From contig CANHUQ010000002.1 of assembly GCA_947463885.1 (NCBI GenBank), forward strand, positions 1-48,992: a DNA stretch of 48,992 nucleotides, written 5' to 3'. The notes below the pieces were generated by a model, which saw only the letters and a program-made list of their open reading frames with translations, ran no database searches and was not told the origin of the DNA. Position numbers and translations under genes: made by a program. Position 1 is the stretch's first letter. Every line of letters begins with the position of its first letter. This DNA is from Burkholderiales bacterium. Lineage in GTDB: Bacteria; Pseudomonadota; Gammaproteobacteria; Burkholderiales; Burkholderiaceae_E. Of the stretch, positions 8,540 through 17,089 are shown piece by piece.

Positions 8540-9610
8540 TCAGGGTTTCCAGGTCTTGGCTGCGTGGATGCTGGCCGTGCCAGGCACCTGCACGTACTTC
8601 AGGAACTCGGTGGCGAACCACTGCGTACGCCCGCCTTGCAGGCTGCCGCTGAACGCCGTCCGATCGAGCAGTTCGGTGAGGTTCAGCCCCACCCCAGCGT
8701 ACAGGCTGCGCTGACGATTGGCATAGTTGCTGTTGTCGCTGTCGCCCCGGTAGCCGAAGGCGCCGTACCCCACCATGAGCTCCACATACCGGAGCGGATT
8801 GTAGGGGCCCAGTTCGGACCACCCGGAGAGTCGGAGCACGCCGAAGTACTGGTGACTGTCGTAGGTGCCACTGCCAACGAGAGAACTCGATTCCCTGCGC
8901 CAGCGAAACGCAAACCACTTGTCAAAATCAGGGTTGTCCTCTGCGACCATGCCCAGCAGGATGCCCGCACTGTTCATGATCATGTCTTGCCACGAAAAAC
9001 CGTATTTCCCTGATTTTTCCAGACCATCAAAAACTTCAATGCCCAGGCCGATGGCAAAGCTGAGCATCCCGGCACGCGCCACAGACATCTCGCGCGGGTC
9101 ACCGGCCCAGGTGAACGCCTGGCTCAGCAGGCGTGTTGTGACGTAGATCGAGAACGCGTGGCCAAGCTTGTCGATGCCAGCGGAGTAGGTCTCCGGCCCG
9201 AACCAGCCCTCGTTGCGAAACTTGAATTGGGAGCTGAAACCATCGCTCCACCAGCCCAGGAAGCCCGCCACCATGGCCAGTGACCCTACCCCGGCGGCAA
9301 TGGCGTCGGTGCAGTTGCGAATGGGACCCCAGGGCAAGCGATAGGACGCAGCACATTGCGCAGCGCGTGGTGTGGGCGCCATGCTCAGGGGCGACCCCAC
9401 CATATCCTGCCCACCGCTGACAGCCGCCTGAGCCAGCAGCGGATAGCTCAGTTGCAGTGTGACCGGAAGCGGCATTGCCTCATCACGGATCGTCCACGGT
9501 GCAGACAGATGGCTGCCTGCGGTGTGGACGGACTCACCCGCCTGGGCAAGCGGCAGGGCGCCTGCGGTCACGAGCACTACGAGCGAGGCAAGACGGTTCA
9601 GTGATGGCAC
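8540..9610 (-). CDS. DUF2279 (YfiM-like) exported protein
   Basis: An exported 356-residue protein of unknown function. It uses a GTG start at 9610, supported by GGAG about 7 bases upstream. A signal peptide (MPSLNRLASLVVLVTAGALP, cleaved near AQAGES) is followed by the DUF2279 core: GIDKLGHAFSIYVTTRLLSQ, then IEVFDGLEKSGKYGFSWQDM and NSAGILLGM. The conserved Asp-Lys-x-x-His, Glu and Asp residues suggest a membrane-associated or metal-assisted role. The C-terminal part (from about residue 240) has alternating aromatic strands and may form a small beta-barrel. It heads the thiS-thiG-trmB run, but a connection with thiamin is not implied. Confidence 0.75.
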   Translation of the reverse strand: MPSLNRLASLVVLVTAGALPLAQAGESVHTAGSHLSAPWTIRDEAMPLPVTLQLSYPLLAQAAVSGGQDMVGSPLSMAPTPRAAQCAASYRLPWGPIRNCTDAIAAGVGSLAMVAGFLGWWSDGFSSQFKFRNEGWFGPETYSAGIDKLGHAFSIYVTTRLLSQAFTWAGDPREMSVARAGMLSFAIGLGIEVFDGLEKSGKYGFSWQDMIMNSAGILLGMVAEDNPDFDKWFAFRWRRESSSLVGSGTYDSHQYFGVLRLSGWSELGPYNPLRYVELMVGYGAFGYRGDSDNSNYANRQRSLYAGVGLNLTELLDRTAFSGSLQGGRTQWFATEFLKYVQVPGTASIHAAKTWKP

Positions 9611-9993
9611 AGGTTTCTCCTGCAGGGTGTCGAGACCTTGTCCTGCATCTCCACGAGGCTCGGATGATACAGGCGCAATTCAGGAGTCAAGGGGGCACAC
9701 TCCGGGCGCACCTGACCATTCGGGCCCTTGTCTGCCCGGACCGATCACTGTTTGAGTGTCGGTGCAATTCCGATGGTCGCGAGGGGGTGTGCGACATCTC
9801 CCGGTTCGCGAAGGCTAAACTGCGGTCAGCGGGTGAAACGGCCCTCCGTCTGTAGATGGGCCAGGTCGACTCTGTGGCCCGCCGTCTGAAGTGAGCCGTT
9901 CGAGCGCCATGCGCCGTATGTACGCGCTGGTGACCTAGTCGATTTGCTTTTTCCCCCTGGTTTTCCCTTGGTTCATCCCACAGGAGCGCGCTC
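9611..9993. other. Divergent intergenic region, DUF2279 / folE
   Basis: 383 bases between divergently transcribed genes. I see the ribosome binding sites at either end (GGAG for the minus gene; AGGAG at about 9981-9985 for folE) and a few short GC inverted repeats such as CGGGC/GCCCG near 9722-9740. There is no credible ORF, tRNA or well-matched promoter pair. Promoters for both directions must lie here. Confidence 0.5.
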
Positions 9994-10698
9994 ATGAGCG
10001 ACCCGAAATCCGCCGCATCGCTTGGTCGCCCCATGTCTGAGGTCATTCGCGAGCGCGTGACCTCGGCACGCCGCCGTTTTCACGCCAATGACAACATTTC
10101 CGATTTCATCCATGGCGATGACGAGCTCAAAGCGCTTGAGAGCGAAGTCTCGGAGCGTATCGAGGGCGTGTTGCGCAGTCTGGTGATCGACACGGACAAC
10201 GATCACAACAGTCAGGACACGTCACGCCGGGTGGCACGGATGTACCTGGAAGAAGTCTTTCGTGGGCGCTATCGCCCCATGCCCAAGGTCACCGAGTTCC
10301 CCAACGCCGAGAAAATCAACGAACTGATGATCATCGGGCCGATCACGGTGCGCAGTGCCTGCTCACATCATCTGGTACCGATCATGGGGCGCCTCTGGAT
10401 CGGCATCATGCCGGGGGCGGGCTCGCAACTGATCGGCCTGTCCAAATACGCGCGCATCGCCGAGTGGGTGATGAGCCGGCCGCAAATTCAGGAAGAGGCC
10501 GTGATGCAGCTGGCCGACCTGCTCGAGGCGCGGCTGAAACCGGCCGGTATTGCGCTGGTGCTCTCGGCCGATCATTTCTGCATGCAATGGCGTGGCGTGA
10601 AAGACGATGAACCGCACATGACGAACAGTGTCATGCGTGGTGCATTTCTGAATAACGAAGGTTTGCGCCGCGAATTCCTTCAGTTGCTCAAACTCTGA
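9994..10698 (+). CDS. folE: GTP cyclohydrolase I
   Basis: Converts GTP to 7,8-dihydroneopterin triphosphate, the first step of folate synthesis. The protein has 234 residues. Zinc ligands are visible as Cys123 and His126 in SACSHHLVP and Cys196 in DHFCMQWRG. The catalytic His pair (125/126 and 194) is intact, and LIGLSKYARI follows the usual pattern. It has an N-terminal extension of about 35 residues compared with short FolE proteins. AGGAG precedes the ATG. A small secreted-protein gene follows after 12 bases, probably on the same transcript. Confidence 0.94.
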   Translation: MSDPKSAASLGRPMSEVIRERVTSARRRFHANDNISDFIHGDDELKALESEVSERIEGVLRSLVIDTDNDHNSQDTSRRVARMYLEEVFRGRYRPMPKVTEFPNAEKINELMIIGPITVRSACSHHLVPIMGRLWIGIMPGAGSQLIGLSKYARIAEWVMSRPQIQEEAVMQLADLLEARLKPAGIALVLSADHFCMQWRGVKDDEPHMTNSVMRGAFLNNEGLRREFLQLLKL

Positions 10699-10710
10699 CG
10701 CGTGCGCGCG

Positions 10711-11151
10711 ATGAACGCATCGATCCTGTTGGCCGCCCTGACTGCGGTCGCGTTGGTTCCAGTCGCTCAGGCGGCCTGCCAGCCCAACCAGAAGACGGTG
10801 TTTCGGTGCACCACCGCACAGGGCAAGGCGATTGAGCTGTGCGATGCGGGTGCTTCCATCGAGTACGCCTTTGGTCGGCCCCAGGGCAAGCCAGAGATCG
10901 TCGTCTCGCAGCCGCGTGCATCGGTCACCACCTACCAATGGCAGGGCATCGGCCGCACGCAGTCCTACACCGTGAACGTCCCGAATGGCGACACGGTGTA
11001 TTCGGTCTATGACACCTTCGACAGCATCGATCGGATTCAGGAATCGGGTGTGGTCGTCGAGATCAAGGGGCGCCAGGTGGCCACGGTGAAGTGTTCGGGC
11101 CGCGATACGGTCTCCAACCTTCAGGGGATCAAGCTGCGCCCGGCGCAATAA
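10711..11151 (+). CDS. Small secreted protein, unknown
   Basis: A 146-residue exported protein with signal peptide MNASILLAALTAVALVPVAQ cleaved after AQA. The mature chain has four cysteines in two groups (AACQPNQKTVFRC and LCDAG, then a late VKCSGR), so it probably has periplasmic disulfides. It has beta-rich repeats with many Thr, Val and Tyr. Close relatives appear as hypothetical proteins in Burkholderiales; I cannot assign a function. A GTG 9 bases earlier (10702) is an alternative start. It follows folE closely and ends before tRNA-Gly. Confidence 0.75.
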   Translation: MNASILLAALTAVALVPVAQAACQPNQKTVFRCTTAQGKAIELCDAGASIEYAFGRPQGKPEIVVSQPRASVTTYQWQGIGRTQSYTVNVPNGDTVYSVYDTFDSIDRIQESGVVVEIKGRQVATVKCSGRDTVSNLQGIKLRPAQ

Positions 11152-11222
11152 GTCCGGCTTGATGCACGCTCACCCAGCAGGGGCTGCGCTTGGCTGGCGG
11201 CCGAGCACTAGAGGGCTTGGGT

Positions 11223-11228
11223 TAGAAT
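11223..11228 (+). promoter_or_regulatory. -10 box of the tRNA-Gly promoter (partial)
   Basis: TAGAAT ends 10 bases before the first base of tRNA-Gly, the expected distance for a start close to the mature 5' end. No good -35 hexamer is found 16-18 bases upstream, so only the -10 element is claimed. Confidence 0.35.
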
Positions 11229-11238
11229 TCGCAGCGCT

Positions 11239-11312
11239 GCGGGTGTAGTTCAATGGTAGAACGGCGGCTTCCCAAGCCTCAGACACGGGTTCGATTCCCG
11301 TCACCCGCTCCA
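11239..11312 (+). tRNA. tRNA-Gly (anticodon CCC)
   Basis: A 74-base cloverleaf with encoded CCA. The acceptor stem GCGGGTG pairs with CACCCGC. The D-arm is GTTC/GAAC, the anticodon loop TTCCCAA carries anticodon CCC, and the T-arm is ACGGG TTCGATT CCCGT. The anticodon stem GCGGC/GCCTC has one non-canonical pair, C28 opposite U42. It reads GGG codons, which are frequent in this GC-rich genome. Confidence 0.96.
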
Positions 11313-11376
11313 GATTCGGTGTTCGCTGAGCACACTCTGCCCGCCAGCCCCTTTGATCGGCGATGCTGACCCTGCG

Positions 11377-12372
11377 ATGTCAACCGCCTCCCCGTCAAAT
11401 TCACAAACCACTGCAGGCAACGATCGTTTTGCAGCGCTCATGCATGCTGCGCGAGCGCTGGAGCCGATCGTCACGGCGGTTGCGCACCCCTGCAGTGAAG
11501 CCGCACTCAGCGCAGCGGTGCAAGGCTTTGAGCAGCATTTGATCGTGCCGGTGCTGGTCGGGCCGCGCGTACGCATCGAGGGCGTGGCAAATCAGGCAGG
11601 TCTGGACATTTCCGGGCTGCGTCTGATCGATACAGCGCATAGTCACGCTTCGGCCGACGCAGCAGTGGCCCTGGTGCGCAGTGGCGAGGCCGGGCTGCTG
11701 ATGAAAGGCAGTTTGCATACCGATGAACTGCTTGGTGCGGTGGTCAACAAGGACACGGGTTTGCGCACCGGGCGGCGCCTGTCGCATGTGTTCCTCATGG
11801 ATGTGCCGGCGTATCACAAGCTGCTGATGGTCACAGATGCCGCGATCAACATCGTGCCCACGCTTGAGGACAAGCGCGACATCTGTCAGAACGCGATCGA
11901 TCTGGCCCATGCGCTGGGCATCGCGCAACCCAAGGTCGCCATCCTGTCGGCGGTCGAGACCGTGACTCCGCGGATCCCTTCCACGCTCGATGCGGCGGCG
12001 CTGTGCAAGATGGCTGAACGTGACCAGATCACAGGCGGGCTTCTGGACGGCCCGCTCGCCATGGACAACGCGATCAGTGCCGAAGCGGCCCGCATCAAGG
12101 GCATCCGATCGGTCGTGGCCGGCGACCCCGACATCCTGCTCATGCCGGATATGGAAGCGGGCAACATCCTGGCCAAGCAGCTCACATTCATGGGGCAGGC
12201 CGAAGCGGCGGGCGTGGTGCTGGGCGCCCGCGTGCCGATCATCCTCACCAGTCGCGCCGATTCCGTGCGCGCGCGTCTGGCCTCCTGCGCGGTGGCGGTG
12301 TTGATGGTCGCTGACCGTCTGGCTCATGCGCCCCTCGGTGGGCCCATCAGTGCGCCCATGATTGCGGCATGA
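11377..12372 (+). CDS. Phosphate acetyl/butyryltransferase family protein
   Basis: Transfers an acyl group between CoA and phosphate. The 331-residue sequence belongs to the Pta/Ptb fold without the large N-terminal DRTGG part of long Pta. Family segments are MKGSLHTDELLGAVV, GRRLSHVFLMDVPAYHKLL, TDAAINIVPTLEDKRDI and VAGDPDILLMPDMEAGNILA. The short length and LMKGSLHTDE favour the phosphate butyryltransferase-like group, often named bifunctional enoyl-CoA hydratase/phosphate acetyltransferase, but no hydratase domain is present here. The start at ATG 11377 is preferred over an in-frame TTG at 11353. Its stop overlaps the kinase start by 4 bases (ATGA). Confidence 0.88.
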   Translation: MSTASPSNSQTTAGNDRFAALMHAARALEPIVTAVAHPCSEAALSAAVQGFEQHLIVPVLVGPRVRIEGVANQAGLDISGLRLIDTAHSHASADAAVALVRSGEAGLLMKGSLHTDELLGAVVNKDTGLRTGRRLSHVFLMDVPAYHKLLMVTDAAINIVPTLEDKRDICQNAIDLAHALGIAQPKVAILSAVETVTPRIPSTLDAAALCKMAERDQITGGLLDGPLAMDNAISAEAARIKGIRSVVAGDPDILLMPDMEAGNILAKQLTFMGQAEAAGVVLGARVPIILTSRADSVRARLASCAVAVLMVADRLAHAPLGGPISAPMIAA

Positions 12373-13628
12373 CCGGGACGTCTCGCGGCGATGCCGTGCT
12401 GGTGCTGAATGCCGGCTCCTCCAGTTTGAAGTTCACGCTTTTCGATGCCGATCACGGCACACTTCGCGAGTGCGTGCGCGGGCAGGTGGAGGGGTTCGGT
12501 GCGACGCTGCGATTCAAGGCGCGCTTCGCAGATGGTCGTCCTGAGGTGTCGGTCGATGGTGGGCTGCCGGGCGCAAGCTCTGATCGGGTGCCCCACCATG
12601 CGAGCGAGGCCCTGGACGGCCTGTGGCGATGGGTCGAGGCGCAGTTGCAGGGCCGGCGACTAGTGGGCGTGGGTCACCGCGTGGTGCATGGCGGCACCGC
12701 GTTCAGTGCCCCGGTGCGCGTGGATCGTCCTACCTTGGCTGCGCTGCAGCAGCTGGTGTCGCTTGCGCCCCTGCATCAACCGCACAATCTGGGCCCGATC
12801 GAGCGACTGCTCACCGAGCAGCCTGCTCTGCCGCAGGTCGCCTGCTTTGATACCGCGTTTCATCGGACGCAGCCGGTGGTGGCTGAACTGTTTGCCCTGC
12901 CGCGACAGTTTTACGACGAAGGCATTCGTCGCTACGGATTCCACGGTTTGTCGTATGAGTTCGTCGCGACCCGCTTGCGCGACTGCGCGCCGCAGGCATT
13001 CGCCGGGCGTACCGTGGTCGCCCATCTGGGCAACGGCGTCTCGATGTGTGCACTCCATGCGGGTCGCAGCGTGGCCAGCACCATGGGATTCACCGCCCTG
13101 GATGGCTGTCCCATGGGCACGCGAACCGGCAGCCTCGATCCCGGTGTGGTGCTCCATCTGGCGCGTGAGCGAGGCATGTCTCTCGATGCGATCGAGGACC
13201 TTTTGTACAAGCGCTCCGGTCTGCTCGGCTTATCCGGGGTGTCGCATGACATGCGTGCACTCGAATCGAGTGAGGCGCCTGGTGCAGCACTGGCCATCGA
13301 GTATTTCGTCTATCGCCTGGCCCGGGAAGTTGGGTCGCTGGCGGTGGCCATGGGGGGGCTCGATGCGTTGGTGTTCACGGCGGGCATTGGCGAAAACAGT
13401 CCGCGTATCCGTGCGGCCGTGTGTGAGCGGCTGGCCTGGCTGGGGTTGACCCTCGATGCGAACGCCAACGCCGGCGCTCAGGTGGCTGCAGGCTCAGGGG
13501 CCGCCGTCCGGATCAGCGCATCTGACAGCCGACTTGAGGCATGGCGTGTGCCCACCGATGAAGAACTGGTGATTGCCCGGCACACGCTCGATTTGCTTGG
13601 GCGATCTTCGCCCAAGCACTCAGGGTGA
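12369..13628 (+). CDS. ackA: Acetate/propionate-type kinase (ASKHA family)
   Basis: Makes ATP from an acyl phosphate and ADP, or the reverse. At 419 residues it is slightly longer than E. coli AckA. Motifs in order are VLNAGSSSLKF (Asn14), GHRVVHGG with the substrate Arg, CFDTAFHRT with the catalytic Asp, YGFHGLSYEFV, HLGNGVSMCAL, MGTRTGSLDPG, FTAGIGENS and the C-terminal TDEELVIAR. All key residues are intact. It is coupled to the phosphotransacylase by a 4-base overlap, so the pair interconverts acyl-CoA and free acid with substrate-level ATP. Acetate, propionate and butyrate are all possible substrates. Confidence 0.93.
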   Translation: MTGTSRGDAVLVLNAGSSSLKFTLFDADHGTLRECVRGQVEGFGATLRFKARFADGRPEVSVDGGLPGASSDRVPHHASEALDGLWRWVEAQLQGRRLVGVGHRVVHGGTAFSAPVRVDRPTLAALQQLVSLAPLHQPHNLGPIERLLTEQPALPQVACFDTAFHRTQPVVAELFALPRQFYDEGIRRYGFHGLSYEFVATRLRDCAPQAFAGRTVVAHLGNGVSMCALHAGRSVASTMGFTALDGCPMGTRTGSLDPGVVLHLARERGMSLDAIEDLLYKRSGLLGLSGVSHDMRALESSEAPGAALAIEYFVYRLAREVGSLAVAMGGLDALVFTAGIGENSPRIRAAVCERLAWLGLTLDANANAGAQVAAGSGAAVRISASDSRLEAWRVPTDEELVIARHTLDLLGRSSPKHSG

Positions 13629-13647
13629 CTGAGGACGGTGCAGTGAG

Positions 13648-14082
13648 TCAGGGCCGAGCCAGGCGCCACGCATTGTTGACGCCGTCGCCGCTTCGGTCAC
13701 CGGGCTTGGCATCCTTGCTCCAGTAGTAGAGCGGCTGGCCCTTGTAGGCCCATTGCCGCGCGCCGCCCGGGCGCGGGATCAGACTCCAGTCGCTCTTGGC
13801 GCGTGCATCGCTGGCCGCCAGCAAAGGCGGCCAGCTGGTGGCACATTGCGCGACGCAGGCGCTGGTGCCGCTGCCTGCCGTATCGCGATCGAACGTATAG
13901 AGGGTCATGCCGCCAGGTCCCACCAGTGCACCATCGACCGCAGTGGCGGCGGGGGGTGGGCCCTGGATCCAGTCGGCTACTGAGGCGCAGCCACCGAGGG
14001 CGAAGGCGAGCCACACGACAGACAGGGTGGACCGCCAGGGAGTAAAGGCAAGTCGGGCGGAAAGGGCGCAGCTGGAAAGCAT
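13648..14082 (-). CDS. COG4315-type secreted-repeat lipoprotein
   Basis: A small 144-residue lipoprotein of the family with conserved Tyr-x-(Phe/Trp/Tyr)-x-x-Asp repeats. Here the repeats are LYTFDRD (about residues 61-67) and LYYWSKD (118-124). The signal peptide ends in the lipobox LGGC (Cys32), and CVAQCATSWPP is the typical paired-Cys segment between repeats. The start at 14082 has AGGAG at the right distance, while the open frame extends upstream without support. It converges on the kinase gene with a 19-base gap and is divergent from a WYL regulator that could control it. Function unknown in the family. Confidence 0.85.
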   Translation of the reverse strand: MLSSCALSARLAFTPWRSTLSVVWLAFALGGCASVADWIQGPPPAATAVDGALVGPGGMTLYTFDRDTAGSGTSACVAQCATSWPPLLAASDARAKSDWSLIPRPGGARQWAYKGQPLYYWSKDAKPGDRSGDGVNNAWRLARP

Positions 14083-14211
14083 GGTCAGTGACTCCTGAAG
14101 GATGCGTCGATGGTGCATGCGATGCTCGCACGAATGCCGCACCGCACGAAGCAACTGTCCAGCGAGTTCAGCGTGGGGCAGTGCAAGCGGGTGCATGGCA
14201 TCATCGCCTGC

Positions 14212-15234
14212 ATGGATCGGACCGAACGCTTCTACCAGATCGATCAGCTGCTGCAGTCCGGGCGTGCAGTCGGTATTGACCGTTTTCTTGAGGTGCTTTC
14301 GGTGTCGCGTGCCACGTTCAAGCGCGACCTGGAATACATGCGTGATCGCCTCAACGCGCCCATTGAGTGGGATCGGTTCGAGGGGGGCTATCGCTACGCG
14401 CAGGCTGCAAGTGGCCCTGCATTTGCCCTGCCGGGCCTGTGGTTCAATGCCTCCGAGGCGCATGCATTGCTGCTCATGCAGCAGCTCCTTGCTGAACTGC
14501 AGCCCGGGTTGCTGGAGGCGCAGATCCGACCATTGCAGGCACGCTTGCGGGCCCTCCTGGGCAGTGCTGACCATAGCGCTGAAGAAGTCGAGCGACGCTT
14601 CCGACTGATCAGTGCCGCCCGCCGTACCCCTGCGGTGCGGCATTTCGAGGCGGTCTCAACGGCCACCTTGCGACGCTGCCGTTTGCGACTGACGCACTAT
14701 TCGCGCATGACAGGCGAGACGACCGAGCGAACGGTGTCGCCGCAACAGATGGTCTTTTATCGCGACAACTGGTATCTCGTGGCCTGGTGCCATCTGCGGC
14801 GCGATGTGCGCAGTTTCGCCATCGATGCGATCAGCGCCGCAGACTTACTCGATGAGCCAGCCCGAGAGGTCGGGCGCGCTGCGCTCGCAGAGGTGATGGA
14901 AAGCGGTTACGGCATTTTTTCAGGCCGCGAAGTGAACTGGGCGACCCTGCGTTTTGCACCCGAACGTGCTCGCTGGGTGGCTGCGGAAACCTGGCATCCG
15001 CAGCAGCGTGGGCGCTTCGATGATCAACAGCATTGGGTGCTGGAGCTGCCCTACAACGATCCGCGTGAACTGGTCATGGAAGTGATGCGCCATGGCGCGT
15101 CGGTGGAGGTGCTTGCGCCGCAGGGATTACGTGACGCGGTCATCTTTGAACTTGAGGCGGCCAATGCGCTCTATCAGCAACAGCCGGCGCCCCCTCGCGT
15201 TCAGCAACGCAAGCGTGCGGTGCGCACCGAATAG
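14212..15234 (+). CDS. WYL-domain transcriptional regulator (DeoR/HTH-11 type)
   Basis: A 340-residue regulator. It begins MDRTERFYQIDQLLQSGR, the standard opening of this family, with a winged HTH (VSRATFKRDLEYMRDRL) over about residues 1-65. A middle helical region follows, then the WYL domain around residues 185-260 with VFYRDNWYLVAWCHLRRDVRSF, and a C-terminal extension domain (LELPYNDPRELVMEVMRHG). WYL domains sense ligands, often nucleic acids or nucleotides. The likely target is the divergent lipoprotein gene or its own promoter. The start at 14212 fits the family alignment; the frame is open to 14110. The last 34 bases overlap the convergent glycosyltransferase gene. Confidence 0.9.
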   Translation: MDRTERFYQIDQLLQSGRAVGIDRFLEVLSVSRATFKRDLEYMRDRLNAPIEWDRFEGGYRYAQAASGPAFALPGLWFNASEAHALLLMQQLLAELQPGLLEAQIRPLQARLRALLGSADHSAEEVERRFRLISAARRTPAVRHFEAVSTATLRRCRLRLTHYSRMTGETTERTVSPQQMVFYRDNWYLVAWCHLRRDVRSFAIDAISAADLLDEPAREVGRAALAEVMESGYGIFSGREVNWATLRFAPERARWVAAETWHPQQRGRFDDQQHWVLELPYNDPRELVMEVMRHGASVEVLAPQGLRDAVIFELEAANALYQQQPAPPRVQQRKRAVRTE

Positions 15235-16700
15235 GTGGCCGCGCGATTTTTTCCGTAGCGCACCTGCAGGCGTGGTCCGATGGCAGGCTCACCAGGCGCG
15301 TCGGCATCTAGCGTGCAGCCGGTGGTCTGGTGCACACGGCTGAGCAGTGCTTCGGCGGGCGGCCCGGCGTCGGCCGATTCCCACAACAGCAGGGCCAGCT
15401 GACCTGACGCAGGACGTGGCAGCCGCAAGGTCGGGTTGGCCGTATGCAGGTTGCTGTGGGGCAGCTGAAGTCGCAATGATCCAGCCAGGTAGTAGTCGTC
15501 CGTCACGATCGTCTGAAGCGGTAACCCGGACTGTTGCAGCGCGGTGGCCATTTCGCCCATTGGGTGATCCAGGCGAGTCATTTGAGTCTTGAAGGTTGGC
15601 GGGGCGACCCGCCAGGCCTGACCCGCCAGCGCCAGCAGAGCGGCCAAGGCTGCTGCACCCAGGAACAGCTGACGTCGGCGGGGCGTGAGTGAACCGTGGG
15701 CGACGCAAGCGAAGAACGCAATCGGAAACAGAAACAGCAAAGGCTGCATCCAGCGTTCGCGGATGCGGTCCAGGTCCATGCCGACCGCCACGGCCAGCAG
15801 CATGACGGTCATGGCGCCCAGGAACACGGGATAAGGGAAGACCGTGGAGACGGCCTGGCGCCCGGTGAGCAGACCCCGCCAGGCGCTTGGAAAGATCAGG
15901 AGGCATACCAGCCACAAGGGGCTCAGGAAGCTCGCGATCGTGACCAGGACCAGGCCTGCTGCATGGAGCGCACCCGTGTGCCCGGTGGTATCCAGCTTGT
16001 CGCCCAGCGCGCCGGCCACAAACGGGTGTTGCTGCAGCCAATGTAGATGAGGTGCGAGCAGCGCTAGCGCCACGGCTGCACTGAGCAGCGTACGCGCATC
16101 CAGCAGGCGAGCGCGCAACGTCGGTCGGCTGATCAGCGCGATGCACAACGCGAAGAGGTACAGCGCGTAGTTGTACTTGCTCAGCATGCCGGCCGCAGCG
16201 AGTACGCCGCTGATCAGGTAGACCGTCAGGCGCGGGCGGTCGATCAAGGAAAGCAGTACCCGAAACTGCATGACGGCAATGGCCAGCGCCAGCAGCGAGT
16301 GGGTGCGCTCGCGCTGGTTGTCCCAGACGAACTCCAGAATAAGCAGCAGCGATACGCTGGCCAGCACCGTGCGGGTGCGATCGCCGAATTCACGCCGGGC
16401 GATCAGGTGAAAGCCCACGAAGACCACCAACTGCAACGTGTTACGCAGCAGGGTGAGTGCGGCGACGCTTTCCCCCATCACGCGAAACAAGGCGGCCTGC
16501 AGCCAGGTATAGAGCGGGGGTTGGGGCGAATAGCCCCACTGAAACCACCGGGCCATCAGCATCTGCTCGGACTCGTCCAGCGTCACATTGCCTGGCGCCT
16601 GCACACGAATGGCCGCATGCACGGCGTAGTACAGGCCCATGGCGAAGATGAGCGGCAGCAGGGCAGGTGAAACCGGGGTCTGGGTGTTGGGTGCGGTCAT
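15201..16700 (-). CDS. GT39/ArnT-like integral membrane glycosyltransferase
   Basis: A polytopic inner-membrane protein of 499 residues with about 10-12 hydrophobic segments. The first periplasmic loop has TLDESEQMLMARWFQWG, which fits the acidic Asp/Glu catalytic loop of the PMT/ArnT superfamily. YSPQPPLYTWLQAALFRVMG and LRNTLQLVVFVGFHLIARR are also typical. A soluble C-terminal domain (about residue 395 on) contains TDDYYLAGSLRLQL. It probably transfers a sugar from a polyprenyl carrier to a lipid or protein acceptor; the acceptor is unknown. The start at 16700 (MTAPNTQTPV) is preferred over 16745. The 3' end overlaps the WYL gene on the other strand. Confidence 0.85.
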   Translation of the reverse strand: MTAPNTQTPVSPALLPLIFAMGLYYAVHAAIRVQAPGNVTLDESEQMLMARWFQWGYSPQPPLYTWLQAALFRVMGESVAALTLLRNTLQLVVFVGFHLIARREFGDRTRTVLASVSLLLILEFVWDNQRERTHSLLALAIAVMQFRVLLSLIDRPRLTVYLISGVLAAAGMLSKYNYALYLFALCIALISRPTLRARLLDARTLLSAAVALALLAPHLHWLQQHPFVAGALGDKLDTTGHTGALHAAGLVLVTIASFLSPLWLVCLLIFPSAWRGLLTGRQAVSTVFPYPVFLGAMTVMLLAVAVGMDLDRIRERWMQPLLFLFPIAFFACVAHGSLTPRRRQLFLGAAALAALLALAGQAWRVAPPTFKTQMTRLDHPMGEMATALQQSGLPLQTIVTDDYYLAGSLRLQLPHSNLHTANPTLRLPRPASGQLALLLWESADAGPPAEALLSRVHQTTGCTLDADAPGEPAIGPRLQVRYGKNRAATYSVRTARLRC

Positions 16701-16838
16701 GCCGTGGGCAAGTGGATCAGAGGGGCGGTGCAGACAAGCGGTCACACGTCATGACTGGCTCACGCTATGAGCCACTGGAGGCGGAGTATGAGCGCTTGAG
16801 TTGTTTGAGCGTCTCACCTGTCTTCAAGGAGTCATGCC

Positions 16839-17078
16839 ATGTCATCAGTCACTGCGCAGCCCCTGCCGTCCGCCCCGCGCGCTGCAGCGCATTCCGCCTC
16901 GGGCGGGTCCTGTCTTGCGTGGTTGGGGCAGGTCGTGGAGGGATTGTTCCTGCCCGCGGCTTTGCACGTCTCCACCCCTCGTGTGCAAAGTGAGCGTGCC
17001 GTGGCGAACACAGGCCGCCCGTCGTTGGATACCCCCACCTACTTGCGTCGAGGCATTCACATTCCAGAACTCGACTGA
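16839..17078 (+). CDS. Small hypothetical protein, 79 residues
   Basis: A short gene with a good ribosome binding site: AAGGAG at 16826-16831, 7 bases before the ATG. The product begins MSSVTAQPLPSAPRAAAHSA, has one moderately hydrophobic stretch (CLAWLGQVVEGLFLPAALHV) and ends in a charged tail TYLRRGIHIPELD. I do not recognise the family. The gene stands alone between the divergent glycosyltransferase and the convergent MCE operon, ending 11 bases before that operon's last stop codon. The ribosome binding site and fit to the gap argue for a real gene; the composition does not prove it. Confidence 0.45.
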   Translation: MSSVTAQPLPSAPRAAAHSASGGSCLAWLGQVVEGLFLPAALHVSTPRVQSERAVANTGRPSLDTPTYLRRGIHIPELD

Positions 17079-17089
17079 TCCGGCCGAGG

